Shown here in pieces: positions 1 to 7,010 of a stretch of DNA of 13,529 nt. This DNA is from Pseudomonadota bacterium (GTDB lineage: Bacteria; Pseudomonadota; Alphaproteobacteria; Acetobacterales; Acetobacteraceae), in assembly GCA_021780935.1 (NCBI GenBank), contig JAJXXT010000137.1:1-13529 (forward strand), written 5' to 3'. Both the position numbers and the translations under genes were made by a program. How positions within the stretch are numbered: the first letter of the stretch is position 1; every line of letters begins with the position of its first letter. Below the pieces are notes generated by a model. The model was given only the letters and a program-made list of their open reading frames with translations, was not told where the DNA came from and made no database searches.

Positions 1-629
1 TCGGTCGTGGCATCGGCAACCGTCGGGCCGGAGGCGATCACCCCCGGGTCATCGCCCGGCACGTCCGAGATCGCGAGCGTCACCACCCGCGCCGGTGCCG
101 CCGCCGCCGCCAGCCGCCCGCCCTTGATCGCCGAGAGGTGCTTGCGCAGCGTGTTCATCTCCCCGATCGCCGCCCCGGATTTCAGCAGCGCCGAGGCCAC
201 CGCCTGCTTGTCCGCGAGCGTCAGTCCCGGGGCGGGCAGGGCCGCCAGCGCCGACCCGCCGCCCGAGATCAGCGCGATCACCAGGTCCTCGGGCCCCAGC
301 CCCCGCACCGCCGCCAGCAGCCGCCGCGCCGCCGCCTCGCTGCGCGCGTCCGGCACCGGGTGGCGCGCCTCCAGTACTTCAATGGCACGTGTCGGCACCG
401 CGTGCCCCTCGCGCGTCACCACCACGCCGGAGAGTGCCACGTCCGGCCACGCCGCCTCCAGCGCCCGCGCCATGGTCGCCGCCGCCTTGCCCATCCCCAC
501 CACCACCGTCCGCCCGCGCGGCTTCGGTGGCAGATGCGCCGCCAGCACCGCGGCGGGGTCGGCCGCCCGCACCGCGGCGTCGAAGGCGGCACGCAGCACA
601 TGCCGGGCGGTTGCGTCATCCATGGCCAT
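1..629 (-). CDS. Glycerate 2-kinase (DUF4147/MOFRL family), N-terminal part
   Basis: Transfers phosphate from ATP to glycerate, giving 2-phosphoglycerate, in cytoplasmic glycerate and hydroxypyruvate metabolism. The visible 209 residues match the N-terminal DUF4147 domain: a glycine-rich VVVGMGKAA stretch near residues 42-50, LISGGGSAL near 120-130, an N-T-L-R-K-H-L-S-A-I-K-G-G-R segment near 160, and SDVPGDDPGVIASGP near 188-202, all typical of bacterial glycerate kinases. The gene leaves the window at its left edge, so the C-terminal MOFRL domain is not seen. Two in-frame ATGs lie at 629 and 623; an AGGGGAAAG stretch about 10 nt upstream serves either, and I chose the outer one. It is divergent from the DUF1244 gene across about 126 bp. 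Family assignment is firm; the symbol (gckA or ttuD) is not assigned because physiology cannot be read here. Confidence 0.9.
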   Translation of the reverse strand, partial: MAMDDATARHVLRAAFDAAVRAADPAAVLAAHLPPKPRGRTVVVGMGKAAATMARALEAAWPDVALSGVVVTREGHAVPTRAIEVLEARHPVPDARSEAAARRLLAAVRGLGPEDLVIALISGGGSALAALPAPGLTLADKQAVASALLKSGAAIGEMNTLRKHLSAIKGGRLAAAAAPARVVTLAISDVPGDDPGVIASGPTVADATT

Positions 630-755
630 GCGCGAGTGTCTTTCCCCTGATGCCGCCCCTGGGTCGGCCCCTCATCGGGCCAAGTATGGCGAACCCCACG
701 CGGTCACGCCATGTAGGCGTCAAAGAACATTCAGGTGGCAGAGAAGGAGGCACGA

Positions 756-1112
756 ATGACCGCACCGGAGATCGACCAGGCCACCCGCACGGAACTGGAG
801 GCGGCGGCCTTCCGTACGCTCGTCGGCCACCTGCGCGCGCGCACCGACGTGCAGAATATCGACCTGATGAACCTCGCCGGCTTCTGCCGCAACTGCCTCA
901 GCCGCTGGTATCGCGAGGCGGCGGAGGAGCGCGGCATCGCCCTCGCGGACCCGGATGCGCGCGAGATCGTCTACGGCATGCCGTACCGGGAGTGGCAGGC
1001 GAAACACCAGGCCCCGGCCAGCGCCGCGCAGCAGCAGGCCTTCGCCGCCGCTCATCCGCCCGCGCCGGAGCCCGCGCCCGGGAAGGTTGACCGATCCAGC
1101 GGCTGCCATTAG
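756..1112 (+). CDS. DUF1244 family protein
   Basis: A 118-residue cytoplasmic protein of the DUF1244 family, whose biochemical role is unknown. The family core is clear: DVQNIDLMNLAGFCRNC at residues 31-47, then LSRWYREAAEERG, then DAREIVYGMPYREWQAKHQ near 68-86. The CxxC pair (FCRNC) is a conserved feature of the family and could bind metal or be redox-active, which is inference. The last 30 residues are a proline/alanine-rich tail with no visible domain. I chose the ATG at 756 because GAAGGAGG ends 5 nt upstream; an in-frame GTG at 735 lies upstream of that ribosome site and is rejected. It precedes gapR on the same strand with a 61-nt gap containing a strong GC hairpin, so co-transcription is possible. 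Confidence 0.9.
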   Translation: MTAPEIDQATRTELEAAAFRTLVGHLRARTDVQNIDLMNLAGFCRNCLSRWYREAAEERGIALADPDAREIVYGMPYREWQAKHQAPASAAQQQAFAAAHPPAPEPAPGKVDRSSGCH

Positions 1113-1123
1113 TCCCGCCCGCC

Positions 1124-1153
1124 CCGGCCCCGGTGCCAACACCAGGGGGCCGG
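1124..1153 (+). other. GC-rich hairpin between the DUF1244 and gapR genes
   Basis: CCGGCCCC at 1124-1131 pairs with GGGGCCGG at 1146-1153. Inside it GGTG (1132-1135) pairs with CACC (1140-1143) around a CCAA loop, with a two-base AG bulge at 1144-1145. No U-tract follows, so a classical intrinsic terminator is not supported. It could attenuate transcription or set the ratio of the two mRNAs. The structure was read by eye and no free energy was computed. Confidence 0.45.
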
Positions 1154-1173
1154 CGAGACAGAAGGGAACGACG

Positions 1174-1455
1174 ATGGCGCTCGACGCACCGCAGGCGGAA
1201 CGCAAGACCAAGGGCGAGGGCAGCGGCACCTTCGCCGCCGACCGGCTGCGCTCCTTCGTCGAGCGCATCGAGCGGCTGGAGGAGGAGCGCAAGGCGCTGG
1301 GCAGCGACATCCGCGACATCTACGCCGAGGCCAAGGGCACCGGCTTCGACGTCAAGGTGATGCGCGCCCTGATCCGCATCCGCAAGCAGGAGCCGGCGGT
1401 GGTGGAGGAACAGGAATCGCTCCTCGACGTCTATCGCCGCGCTCTCGGCATGTAG
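1174..1455 (+). CDS. gapR: GapR-like nucleoid-associated protein (DUF2312/UPF0335)
   Basis: A 93-residue DNA-binding protein of the DUF2312 family. In Caulobacter crescentus the family member GapR binds AT-rich, overtwisted DNA as a multimer that encircles the duplex and assists replication and topoisomerase action. Here the diagnostic core is intact: FAADRLRSFVERIERLEEE (residues about 20-38) forms the long amphipathic helix used for oligomerisation, followed by KALGSDIRDIYAEAKGTGFD and VKVMRALIRIRKQ, then an acidic C-terminal helix ending LLDVYRRALGM. Length matches the family (about 80-95 residues). The ATG at 1174 follows a GAAGGGAA ribosome-site-like stretch and begins just before the conserved core; upstream in-frame sequence is GC-rich and unlike the family. 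It is convergent with the acyl-CoA synthetase, stop to stop within 10 bp. Confidence 0.92.
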   Translation: MALDAPQAERKTKGEGSGTFAADRLRSFVERIERLEEERKALGSDIRDIYAEAKGTGFDVKVMRALIRIRKQEPAVVEEQESLLDVYRRALGM

Positions 1456-1466
1456 GCCGCGGGCCT
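1454..1466. terminator. Possible small bidirectional hairpin between convergent genes
   Basis: AGGCC (1454-1458) and GGCCT (1462-1466) form a 5-bp stem with a 3-base loop, overlapping the stop codons of both gapR (plus) and the acyl-CoA synthetase (minus). There is no U-tract on either side, and a 5-bp stem is weak, so termination function is only a suggestion from position. Confidence 0.2.
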
Positions 1467-3166
1467 CACCCCAGCTCCGCCGCATAGGCCGCCGCCACGA
1501 TGTGCCGGCGCACCTTCTGCGTCACCGTGAGCTGCCCGTTTTCGAGCGTGAACGGCGCCACCACCTTGTGGCGGCGGATCCGCTCGACCACCGCCAGCCG
1601 CCGGTTCACCTCGCTCACCGCCGCCGCCACCGCCGCCGCGTCATGGCCCTCCGCCGCCACCACCAGCGCCACCAGCCCGGCACGCCCCTCGCCGGCCACC
1701 ATCGCCTGCGCGATCGCGGGCTCGGCGATCAGCATCCCCTCGATGCGCGCCGGCGAGACGTTCTCGCCGCCCGAGAGCACGATCATGTCCTTCTTGCGGT
1801 CGGTGATGGTCAGGTAGCCGTCGGCGTCCAGCACCCCGATATCCCCGGTCGCCAGCCAGCCGTCGCGCAGCACCTGCGCCGTCTCCTCCGGCCGGCCCCA
1901 GTAGCCGTCCATCACCAGCTCGCCGCGCACCATGATCTCGCCGTCCTCGGCGATCCGCAGCTCGACGCCGTCGAGCACCCGCCCCACCGTCGCGATCCGC
2001 GTCGCCTCCGGCGGGTTCACCGAGATCACCGGCCCGGCCTCGGTCTGCCCATAGCCCTGCAGCAGCGTCAGCCCGATCGCGAGGAAGAACCGCCCCACCT
2101 CCGGGTCGAGCCGGGCGCCGCCGGAGACCGCGGCGCGGAACCGCCCGCCGAACCGTGCCCGCAGCCGCCGCCGCACCCGCCGCTCCCAGAGCGGATCGAG
2201 CAGTCGGTCGAGCCACGTCGCCCGCCCGTCGAGCGCCCGATACCCCGCCGCCATCGCCGCCCCGAACAGCGCCCGCTTGGCCGCCCGCTCCCGCGCCACC
2301 GCCGCCAGGATCCGCCCGCGGATCAGCTCCAGCACCCGCGGCACCATGGTCATCAGCGTCGGCTGCACCGCCAGCATGTCGGCGGCGAGAAACTCCACCC
2401 CCCGCGCATAGGCGATCTCCACCCCCAGCGCCGGGAAGAAAAACTGCCCCACCGTGTGCTCGAACGCGTGGCTCACCGGCAGGAACGACAGATACACCTC
2501 GTCATCGCGCAGCCCGAGCCGGCGCACCACCGGCAGCGCGCCGCGGCAATTCGCCAGGATCGAGCGATGCGCCAGCATCACTCCCTTGGGCTCGCCGCCG
2601 GTGCCCGAGGTGTAGATCAGGCAGGCGAGGGTGGTGGCGGGAATCATCGCCGCCTCCGCCGCGATGTCGTCAGGCGGCAGGTCGTCGGCCACCAGCCGCG
2701 CCCAGGACAGCGTCGGCACCCCCTGCACCTCGAACGCCTCGATGGTGATCAGCCGGTCGAGATGCCCCCCCGACACCGCGCTGGCCGCCAGCGCCACCCG
2801 TGCCGCCAGCGCCGCGGTCGAGACGATCGCCACCCGCGCCCCGCTGTCGCGCAGCACATGCGCGTGGTCGGCGACGGTGTTGGTCGTATAGGCCGGCACC
2901 GGCACGGCGCGGATCGCCATCAGCGCCACCTCCGCGATCGGCACCTCCTTGCGGTTCTCGGAGACGATCAGCACCCGGTCGCCGGCGGCGACTCCGGCCT
3001 GCCGAAGATGCCGCGCCAGCGAAGCGGCGGCACGCGCGAACTCAAACCAGGTGAGGCGGCGCCACTGGTCGCGCTCGACGTGCTCGCGCAGCATCGCCCG
3101 CCCGCCCCAGCGCGCGGCCCGGTCGAACATCAGCGCCGCCAGGTTCGGCGCCTCGAACCCGACCAT
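1466..3166 (-). CDS. Long-chain acyl-CoA synthetase (AMP-forming, ANL superfamily)
   Basis: Activates a fatty acid with ATP to an acyl-adenylate and then to acyl-CoA, feeding beta-oxidation or lipid synthesis. All ANL core motifs are visible: the P-loop-like YTSGTGGEPKG (about residues 182-193), SFLPVSHAFEH downstream, GYGQTEAGP (about 370), the TGDIG aspartate motif (about 438), TDRKKDMIVLSGGENVSP hinge region (about 453-470), and near the C-terminus NGQLTVTQKVRR carrying the expected catalytic lysine. The P-loop has Gly where many members have the second Thr (TSGTTG), a variant I believe occurs in this subgroup. The start is uncertain: ATG 3166 has GAGG 5 nt upstream and lies just before the conserved NLAALMFDRAARWG; GTG 3187 follows GGGGAGGGG; ATGs at 3229 and 3286 are also in frame. 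Divergent from pepF. Exact substrate is not readable. Confidence 0.9.
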   Translation of the reverse strand: MVGFEAPNLAALMFDRAARWGGRAMLREHVERDQWRRLTWFEFARAAASLARHLRQAGVAAGDRVLIVSENRKEVPIAEVALMAIRAVPVPAYTTNTVADHAHVLRDSGARVAIVSTAALAARVALAASAVSGGHLDRLITIEAFEVQGVPTLSWARLVADDLPPDDIAAEAAMIPATTLACLIYTSGTGGEPKGVMLAHRSILANCRGALPVVRRLGLRDDEVYLSFLPVSHAFEHTVGQFFFPALGVEIAYARGVEFLAADMLAVQPTLMTMVPRVLELIRGRILAAVARERAAKRALFGAAMAAGYRALDGRATWLDRLLDPLWERRVRRRLRARFGGRFRAAVSGGARLDPEVGRFFLAIGLTLLQGYGQTEAGPVISVNPPEATRIATVGRVLDGVELRIAEDGEIMVRGELVMDGYWGRPEETAQVLRDGWLATGDIGVLDADGYLTITDRKKDMIVLSGGENVSPARIEGMLIAEPAIAQAMVAGEGRAGLVALVVAAEGHDAAAVAAAVSEVNRRLAVVERIRRHKVVAPFTLENGQLTVTQKVRRHIVAAAYAAELG

Positions 3167-3307
3167 CTCCGCCTCGCCCGCCGGCACGGCGCCATTCCCC
3201 TCCCCAGATATGTCGCCGTCTCCAACCATGCTCGTTGCGCAAACTTTTCGTGCGCCCATTCCCCGCCGAATCCGCCGCGTCGGCAACCCCTGCCTGCCTG
3301 GGGGACT

Positions 3308-3335
3308 TTGACCTTTCCGGCCCTTAGCCTACATG
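3308..3335 (+). promoter_or_regulatory. Candidate sigma70 promoter for the oligoendopeptidase gene
   Basis: TTGACC at 3308-3313 matches five of six positions of the -35 consensus. TACATG at 3330-3335, 16 bp downstream, is a partial -10 match. It would start transcription near 3342, leaving a leader of about 26 nt that contains AGGA at 3355-3358, 9 nt before the pepF ATG. The element lies in the divergent region between the acyl-CoA synthetase and pepF. Read by eye. Confidence 0.35.
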
Positions 3336-3367
3336 CCGTGAGGCACGAAAGAACAGGACCACTGACC

Positions 3368-5146
3368 ATGCCCGACGGAGAGGCTGCCGGCGCGCTGCCG
3401 AACTGGAATCTCGCGGACCTCTACACGGGCACCGAAAGCCCGCAACTGACCGCCGATCTCGACCGCGCGGAGCGTGACGCGCGCGATTTCTCGACCCGTC
3501 TCGCCGGCCGCCTCGCCGGCCTTGCCGCCGCCGACCTCGCCGACGCCATCGCCGAGTACGAGCGCATCGAGGAAGTGCTGGGCCGCGTCATGTCCTACGC
3601 CCAGCTCCTCTTCGCGGGCGATTCCACCGACCCCGCGATCGGGCGCTTCTACCAGTCGATGACCGAGCGGGTGACCGCGATCTCCAGCCATCTCATCTTC
3701 TTCACGCTGGAGATCAACCGCATCGACGAGGCAGCGCTGGCGACCCGGCTGCGCGACAAGCGGCTCGCCCGCTGGCAGCCCTGGCTGCGCGACCTGCGCG
3801 TCTTCCTGCCCCACCAGCTCTCCGACGAGGCCGAGAAGCTGCTGCACGAAAAAGAGGTCACCGGCCGCACCGCCTGGACCCGGCTGTTCGACGAGACCAT
3901 CGCCGCCATGCGCGTCACCGTGGGTGGCGAGCCGCAGACCGTCTCGACGGCGCTCAACAAGCTCTCCGATCCCGACCGCGCGGTGCGCGAGGCGGCCGGG
4001 CGCGGCATCGGCGCGGCCTTCGGCGACAACATCCGCCTGTTTGCCCTGATCACCAACACGCTCGCCAAGGACAAGGAGATCGCCGACAACTGGCGTCGCT
4101 TCCCGCGCCCGGAATCCTCGCGCAACCGCGGCAACATGGTCGAGGACGAGGTGGTGGACGCGCTGGTCGCCGCCGTCGTCGCCGACTTTCCCCGCCTCGC
4201 CCACCGCTACTACACGATGAAGGCGCGCTGGCTCGGCCTCGACAAACTGCAGCACTGGGACCGCAACGCGCCGCTGCCCGGCGACGATGACCGCCGCATC
4301 CCCTGGCCGGAGGCGCGCGCGACCGTGCTCGCGGCCTACGGCGCCTTCTCGCCGGAACTTGCCGGCATCGGTGAGCGCTTCTTCGAGCGCCCGTGGATCG
4401 ACGCCGGCCTGCGCCCGGGCAAGGCCTCCGGCGCCTTCGCCCACCCTACCGTGCCCGCCGCCCACCCCTATCTGCTGCTCAACTACCACGGCCGTACCCG
4501 CGACGTGATGACGCTGGCGCACGAGCTCGGCCACGGCGTCCACCAGGTTCTCGCCGCCGACCAGGGCTATCTCATGTCCGGCACGCCGCTGACGCTCGCC
4601 GAAACCGCGAGCGTGTTCGGCGAGATGCTCACCTTCCGCGCCCTGCTCGACGCCGAGCAGGACCGCGCGCGCCGGCGCATCATGCTCGCCGCCAAGGTCG
4701 AGGACATGCTGAACACGGTGGTCCGCCAGATCGCCTTCTACCGCTTCGAGCAGAAGCTGCACGCCGAGCGGCGCGGCGGCGAGCTGCTGGCCGAGCGCAT
4801 CGGCGAGATCTGGCTCGACGTGCAGCGCGAAAGCCTCGGCCCGATCTTCGAGTTCTCGCCGGAATACAGCGTCTTCTGGTCCTACGTGCCGCATTTCGTC
4901 CACTCGCCCTTCTACGTCTATGCCTATGCGTTCGGCGACTGTCTGGTGAACGCGCTCTACGACGTCTATCGCAAGGGTGCGCCCGGTTTCGCGGACAAAT
5001 ACCTCGCCATGCTCAGGGCCGGCGGCACGCTGCGCCACAAGGAGCTGCTCGCACCTTTCGGCCTCGATGCCTCGGACCCTGCCTTCTGGCGCCGCGGCCT
5101 CGATATCGTCGCCGGCTTCATCGACGAGCTGGCGGCCGAGAGCTGA
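3368..5146 (+). CDS. pepF: M3 family oligoendopeptidase F
   Basis: A cytoplasmic zinc metallopeptidase that cleaves short peptides released by proteolysis. The protein has 592 residues, the usual size for PepF. The zinc site is clear: TLAHELGHGVH places the HExxH motif at H385-E386-x-x-H389, and LAETASVFGEML supplies the third ligand, a Glu at residue 412, at the distance expected for M3 peptidases. The C-terminal part shows the family signature with FSPEYSVFWSYVPHF and SPFYVYAYAFGDCLV, which shape the substrate channel. The N-terminal region (NWNLADLYTG) is the standard oligoendopeptidase opening. I chose ATG 3368 because AGGA lies 9 nt upstream and the conserved N-terminus follows within 10-15 residues. 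It is followed after 43 nt by aarF on the same strand, probably in one transcript. No signal peptide is seen. Confidence 0.93.
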   Translation: MPDGEAAGALPNWNLADLYTGTESPQLTADLDRAERDARDFSTRLAGRLAGLAAADLADAIAEYERIEEVLGRVMSYAQLLFAGDSTDPAIGRFYQSMTERVTAISSHLIFFTLEINRIDEAALATRLRDKRLARWQPWLRDLRVFLPHQLSDEAEKLLHEKEVTGRTAWTRLFDETIAAMRVTVGGEPQTVSTALNKLSDPDRAVREAAGRGIGAAFGDNIRLFALITNTLAKDKEIADNWRRFPRPESSRNRGNMVEDEVVDALVAAVVADFPRLAHRYYTMKARWLGLDKLQHWDRNAPLPGDDDRRIPWPEARATVLAAYGAFSPELAGIGERFFERPWIDAGLRPGKASGAFAHPTVPAAHPYLLLNYHGRTRDVMTLAHELGHGVHQVLAADQGYLMSGTPLTLAETASVFGEMLTFRALLDAEQDRARRRIMLAAKVEDMLNTVVRQIAFYRFEQKLHAERRGGELLAERIGEIWLDVQRESLGPIFEFSPEYSVFWSYVPHFVHSPFYVYAYAFGDCLVNALYDVYRKGAPGFADKYLAMLRAGGTLRHKELLAPFGLDASDPAFWRRGLDIVAGFIDELAAES

Positions 5147-5189
5147 CGGGTCGGCATGCATCGCGAACCAGAATGATAACGAGAGCAAA

Positions 5190-6551
5190 ATGACCGAGGA
5201 AGGCCCCACACTGTTCGGCGAGATCCGTCGCCTCGCCCGCACCTCGACCACGGTGGGCGGCATCGCGGCGCGCGTCGTCGGCTCGCGCGCGCTGGGCATG
5301 AAGTTCGACCGTGCCGACCACGCGGGCGACCTCAAGGCGATCCTCGGCGGCCTCAAGGGCCCGTTGATGAAGGTCGCGCAATTCCTCTCGACCGTGCCCG
5401 ACGCGCTGCCCGAGGAATACGCCGAACAGCTCGCGGAGCTGCAGAGCAACGCGCCGGCGATGGGCACCGGCTTCGTTCGCCGGCGCATGGCGAGCGAGCT
5501 GGGCGCCGGCTGGCGCGCCCGCTTCGCCGATTTCGAGGAGACCGCCGCCGCCGCCGCGAGCCTCGGGCAGGTGCACCGCGCCACTCTCGCCGATGGCACG
5601 CGCCTGGCCTGCAAGCTGCAATATCCCGACATGCCGAGCGTGGTCGAGGCGGATCTGCGCCAGCTGAAGCTCGCGATGACGGTCTATCGCATGATGGACA
5701 ACGCCATCCAGCAGGAGGACATCTACACCGAGCTGACCGAGCGCCTGCGCGAGGAGCTCGACTACCTGCGCGAGGCCGCCCAGATGCGCCTCTACGGCCT
5801 GATGCTGGCGAACCAGAAGCTGGTCCACGTTCCCGTTCCGGTATCGGAACTTTCGACCCGCCGTCTCCTCACCATGACCTGGCTCGACGGGCGCAAGCTC
5901 ACCGACCGCCTCGCCGAGAACCCGCCGCAGGAGGAGCGCAACCGCCTCGCCGAGGCGCTGTTCCGCGCCTGGTACATTCCCTTCTACCGCTACGGCGTGA
6001 TCCACGGCGACCCGCATCTCGGCAACTACCAGGCGCGCCCGGACGGCAGCGTGAACCTGCTGGATTTCGGCGTCATCCGCGTCTTTCCCGCCCGCTTCGT
6101 CCGCGGCGTCATCGACCTGTTCGAGGCGGTGCGCGACAGCGATGAGGCGAAGGCGGAGCACGCCTACCGCATCTGGGGCTTCGCCGACCTCACCCGCGAG
6201 AAGATGCTGGTGCTCAACGAATGGGCGCGCTTCCTCTACGAGCCGCTGATCGAGGACCGGGTGCGCCGCATCCAGGAAACCGACGACCCGCAATTCGGCC
6301 GCACCGTGGCGCAGAGCGTGCATGCCGGGCTCAAGCGCACCGGCGGCGTGCGCCCGCCGCGCGAGTTCGTGCTGATGGACCGCAGCGCGATCGGGCTCGG
6401 CAGCGTGTTCGTGCGCCTGGGCGCGGAGCTGAACTGGTCGCGCCTGTTCCACGAACTGATCGCCGATTTCGATGCCGACGCCCTCGCCGCCCGCCAGGCA
6501 GCCGCCCTCGCCGAGGCCGGCGTGCCGCCACCCGCCTCGGCTGCTGCCTGA
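5190..6551 (+). CDS. AarF/ABC1/UbiB family kinase-like protein
   Basis: A member of the atypical protein-kinase-like ABC1/UbiB family, linked in bacteria and mitochondria to ubiquinone synthesis, where it is thought to act as an ATPase or kinase that helps handle lipid intermediates. Motifs seen in the 453 residues: the N-terminal signature around K61-V-A-Q64 followed by FLSTVPDALPEEYAEQLAELQ (here KVAQ replaces the canonical KxGQ), the alanine-rich nucleotide loop AAASLGQVHRA, the catalytic loop VIHGDPHLGNY with H272 and D274, and LLDFG with metal-binding D292. No C-terminal membrane helices of the E. coli UbiB kind are visible, so this is nearer the ADCK/ABC1-like soluble group. Start ATG 5190 has a weak GAGAG 4-5 nt upstream. 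Lies between pepF and an overlapping unknown gene. Confidence 0.9.
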   Translation: MTEEGPTLFGEIRRLARTSTTVGGIAARVVGSRALGMKFDRADHAGDLKAILGGLKGPLMKVAQFLSTVPDALPEEYAEQLAELQSNAPAMGTGFVRRRMASELGAGWRARFADFEETAAAAASLGQVHRATLADGTRLACKLQYPDMPSVVEADLRQLKLAMTVYRMMDNAIQQEDIYTELTERLREELDYLREAAQMRLYGLMLANQKLVHVPVPVSELSTRRLLTMTWLDGRKLTDRLAENPPQEERNRLAEALFRAWYIPFYRYGVIHGDPHLGNYQARPDGSVNLLDFGVIRVFPARFVRGVIDLFEAVRDSDEAKAEHAYRIWGFADLTREKMLVLNEWARFLYEPLIEDRVRRIQETDDPQFGRTVAQSVHAGLKRTGGVRPPREFVLMDRSAIGLGSVFVRLGAELNWSRLFHELIADFDADALAARQAAALAEAGVPPPASAAA

Positions 6552-6561
6552 GGCGCGCGAC

Positions 6562-6825
6562 ATGCCGATGCGTGACGCCCTGCTGCGCCTCGCTCTCACC
6601 GCCGACATCCGCGAGGACGAAGCTGCGGACGGAATGCGCCGCGCCGCGCAGGCGATCGGTGCACCCATGGTCGAGGTCGAGGCTGAAATCGCCGCCATGG
6701 TCCGCGCGGGCCTGCTGTACGACCCGATCCGCATTCGCGAGGGCGCGCTCAAATGCCACTGGCGCCTCGAACCCACCCCCGAGGGCGCCGCCGCGGCCAC
6801 CAAGCTTGCGGCCAGGGGCGGCTGA
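6562..6825 (+). CDS. Unknown 87-residue protein, winged-helix-like
   Basis: I do not recognise a named family. The ATG at 6562 is preceded by GAGG at 6550-6553, which overlaps the aarF stop codon, so the gene is probably translated with aarF. The protein starts with helical sequence (MRDALLRLALTADIREDEA), continues with IGAPMVEVEAEIAAMVRAGL and ends LLYDPIRIREGALKCHWRL followed by EPTPEGAAAATKL. A helix-helix order followed by a short two-strand wing (GLLYDP...KCHWRLEPTPEG) resembles a small winged-helix fold; that is inference from pattern only. One Cys is present and there is no signal peptide. The gene ends 33 bp before tRNA-Thr. Coding is supported by strong GC at third codon positions and the ribosome site. 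Confidence 0.75.
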   Translation: MPMRDALLRLALTADIREDEAADGMRRAAQAIGAPMVEVEAEIAAMVRAGLLYDPIRIREGALKCHWRLEPTPEGAAAATKLAARGG

Positions 6826-6858
6826 CGCTATCAGGCATCGCGGTTCGTCCCCCGGTTC

Positions 6859-6933
6859 GCCGACGTAGCTCAGTGGTAGAGCAGCTGATTCGTAATCAGC
6901 AGGTCGTCAGTTCAATCCTGACCGTCGGCACCA
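6859..6933 (+). tRNA. tRNA-Thr (anticodon CGT), CCA encoded
   Basis: A complete cloverleaf can be drawn. The acceptor stem pairs GCCGACG (6859-6865) with CGTCGGC (6923-6929). The D arm is GCTC...GAGC; the anticodon stem is GCTGA (6884-6888) with TCAGC (6896-6900) around loop TTCGTAA, giving anticodon CGT at 6891-6893, which reads the Thr codon ACG. The T arm is GTCAG-TTCAATC-CTGAC (6906-6922). The discriminator A at 6930 is followed by an encoded CCA (6931-6933). It is the apparent integration site of the element to its right, whose integrase gene ends 73 bp away; the gene stays intact because the element would restore its 3' end. Confidence 0.95.
6911..6933 (+). other. Probable attachment-site core at the tRNA-Thr 3' end (attL)
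   Basis: Tyrosine integrases of temperate phages commonly recombine within the T-loop to 3' end of a tRNA gene. The T-loop/acceptor/CCA segment here directly faces the integrase gene, so the crossover most likely lies within it. The duplicated copy expected at the far end of the element is outside the window, so the exact core cannot be delimited. Confidence 0.5.
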
Positions 6934-6982
6934 TTTGATTTCAAGGACATAGCGAGGAACGGGACGAGAACAGAGGATGCCC

Positions 6983-7010
6983 TGTCCAACATTGTCCAAA
7001 CTCTGTCAGA
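6983..7010. repeat. Short direct repeats beside the attachment site, possible integrase arm sites
   Basis: TGTCCAA occurs at 6983-6989 and 6993-6999, exactly 10 bp apart, and a degenerate third copy TGTCAGA starts at 7004. Repeats in helical register between an integrase gene and its attachment core are what arm-type integrase or excisionase binding sites look like. Function is inferred from position and spacing only. The last copy overlaps the integrase stop codon. Confidence 0.4.

Noticed and set aside
683..723. Possible minus-strand promoter for the glycerate kinase (TTGACG at 718-723, CATACT at 683-688)
   Set aside because: The two hexamers are not at a usable spacing with each other, and neither has a good partner at 16-18 bp.
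1502..3367. Upstream extension of the pepF frame to 1502
   Set aside because: The extension is His/Arg/Pro-rich, antisense to the acyl-CoA synthetase, and lies before the real ribosome site and conserved N-terminus.
3329..5632. 767-codon open frame on the minus strand
   Set aside because: It is antisense to pepF and aarF, which have complete catalytic motifs; its translation is an unstructured Arg/Glu/Ala-rich shadow caused by high GC.
5118..6803. 561-codon minus-strand open frame
   Set aside because: Antisense shadow of aarF and the following gene; no recognisable domain.
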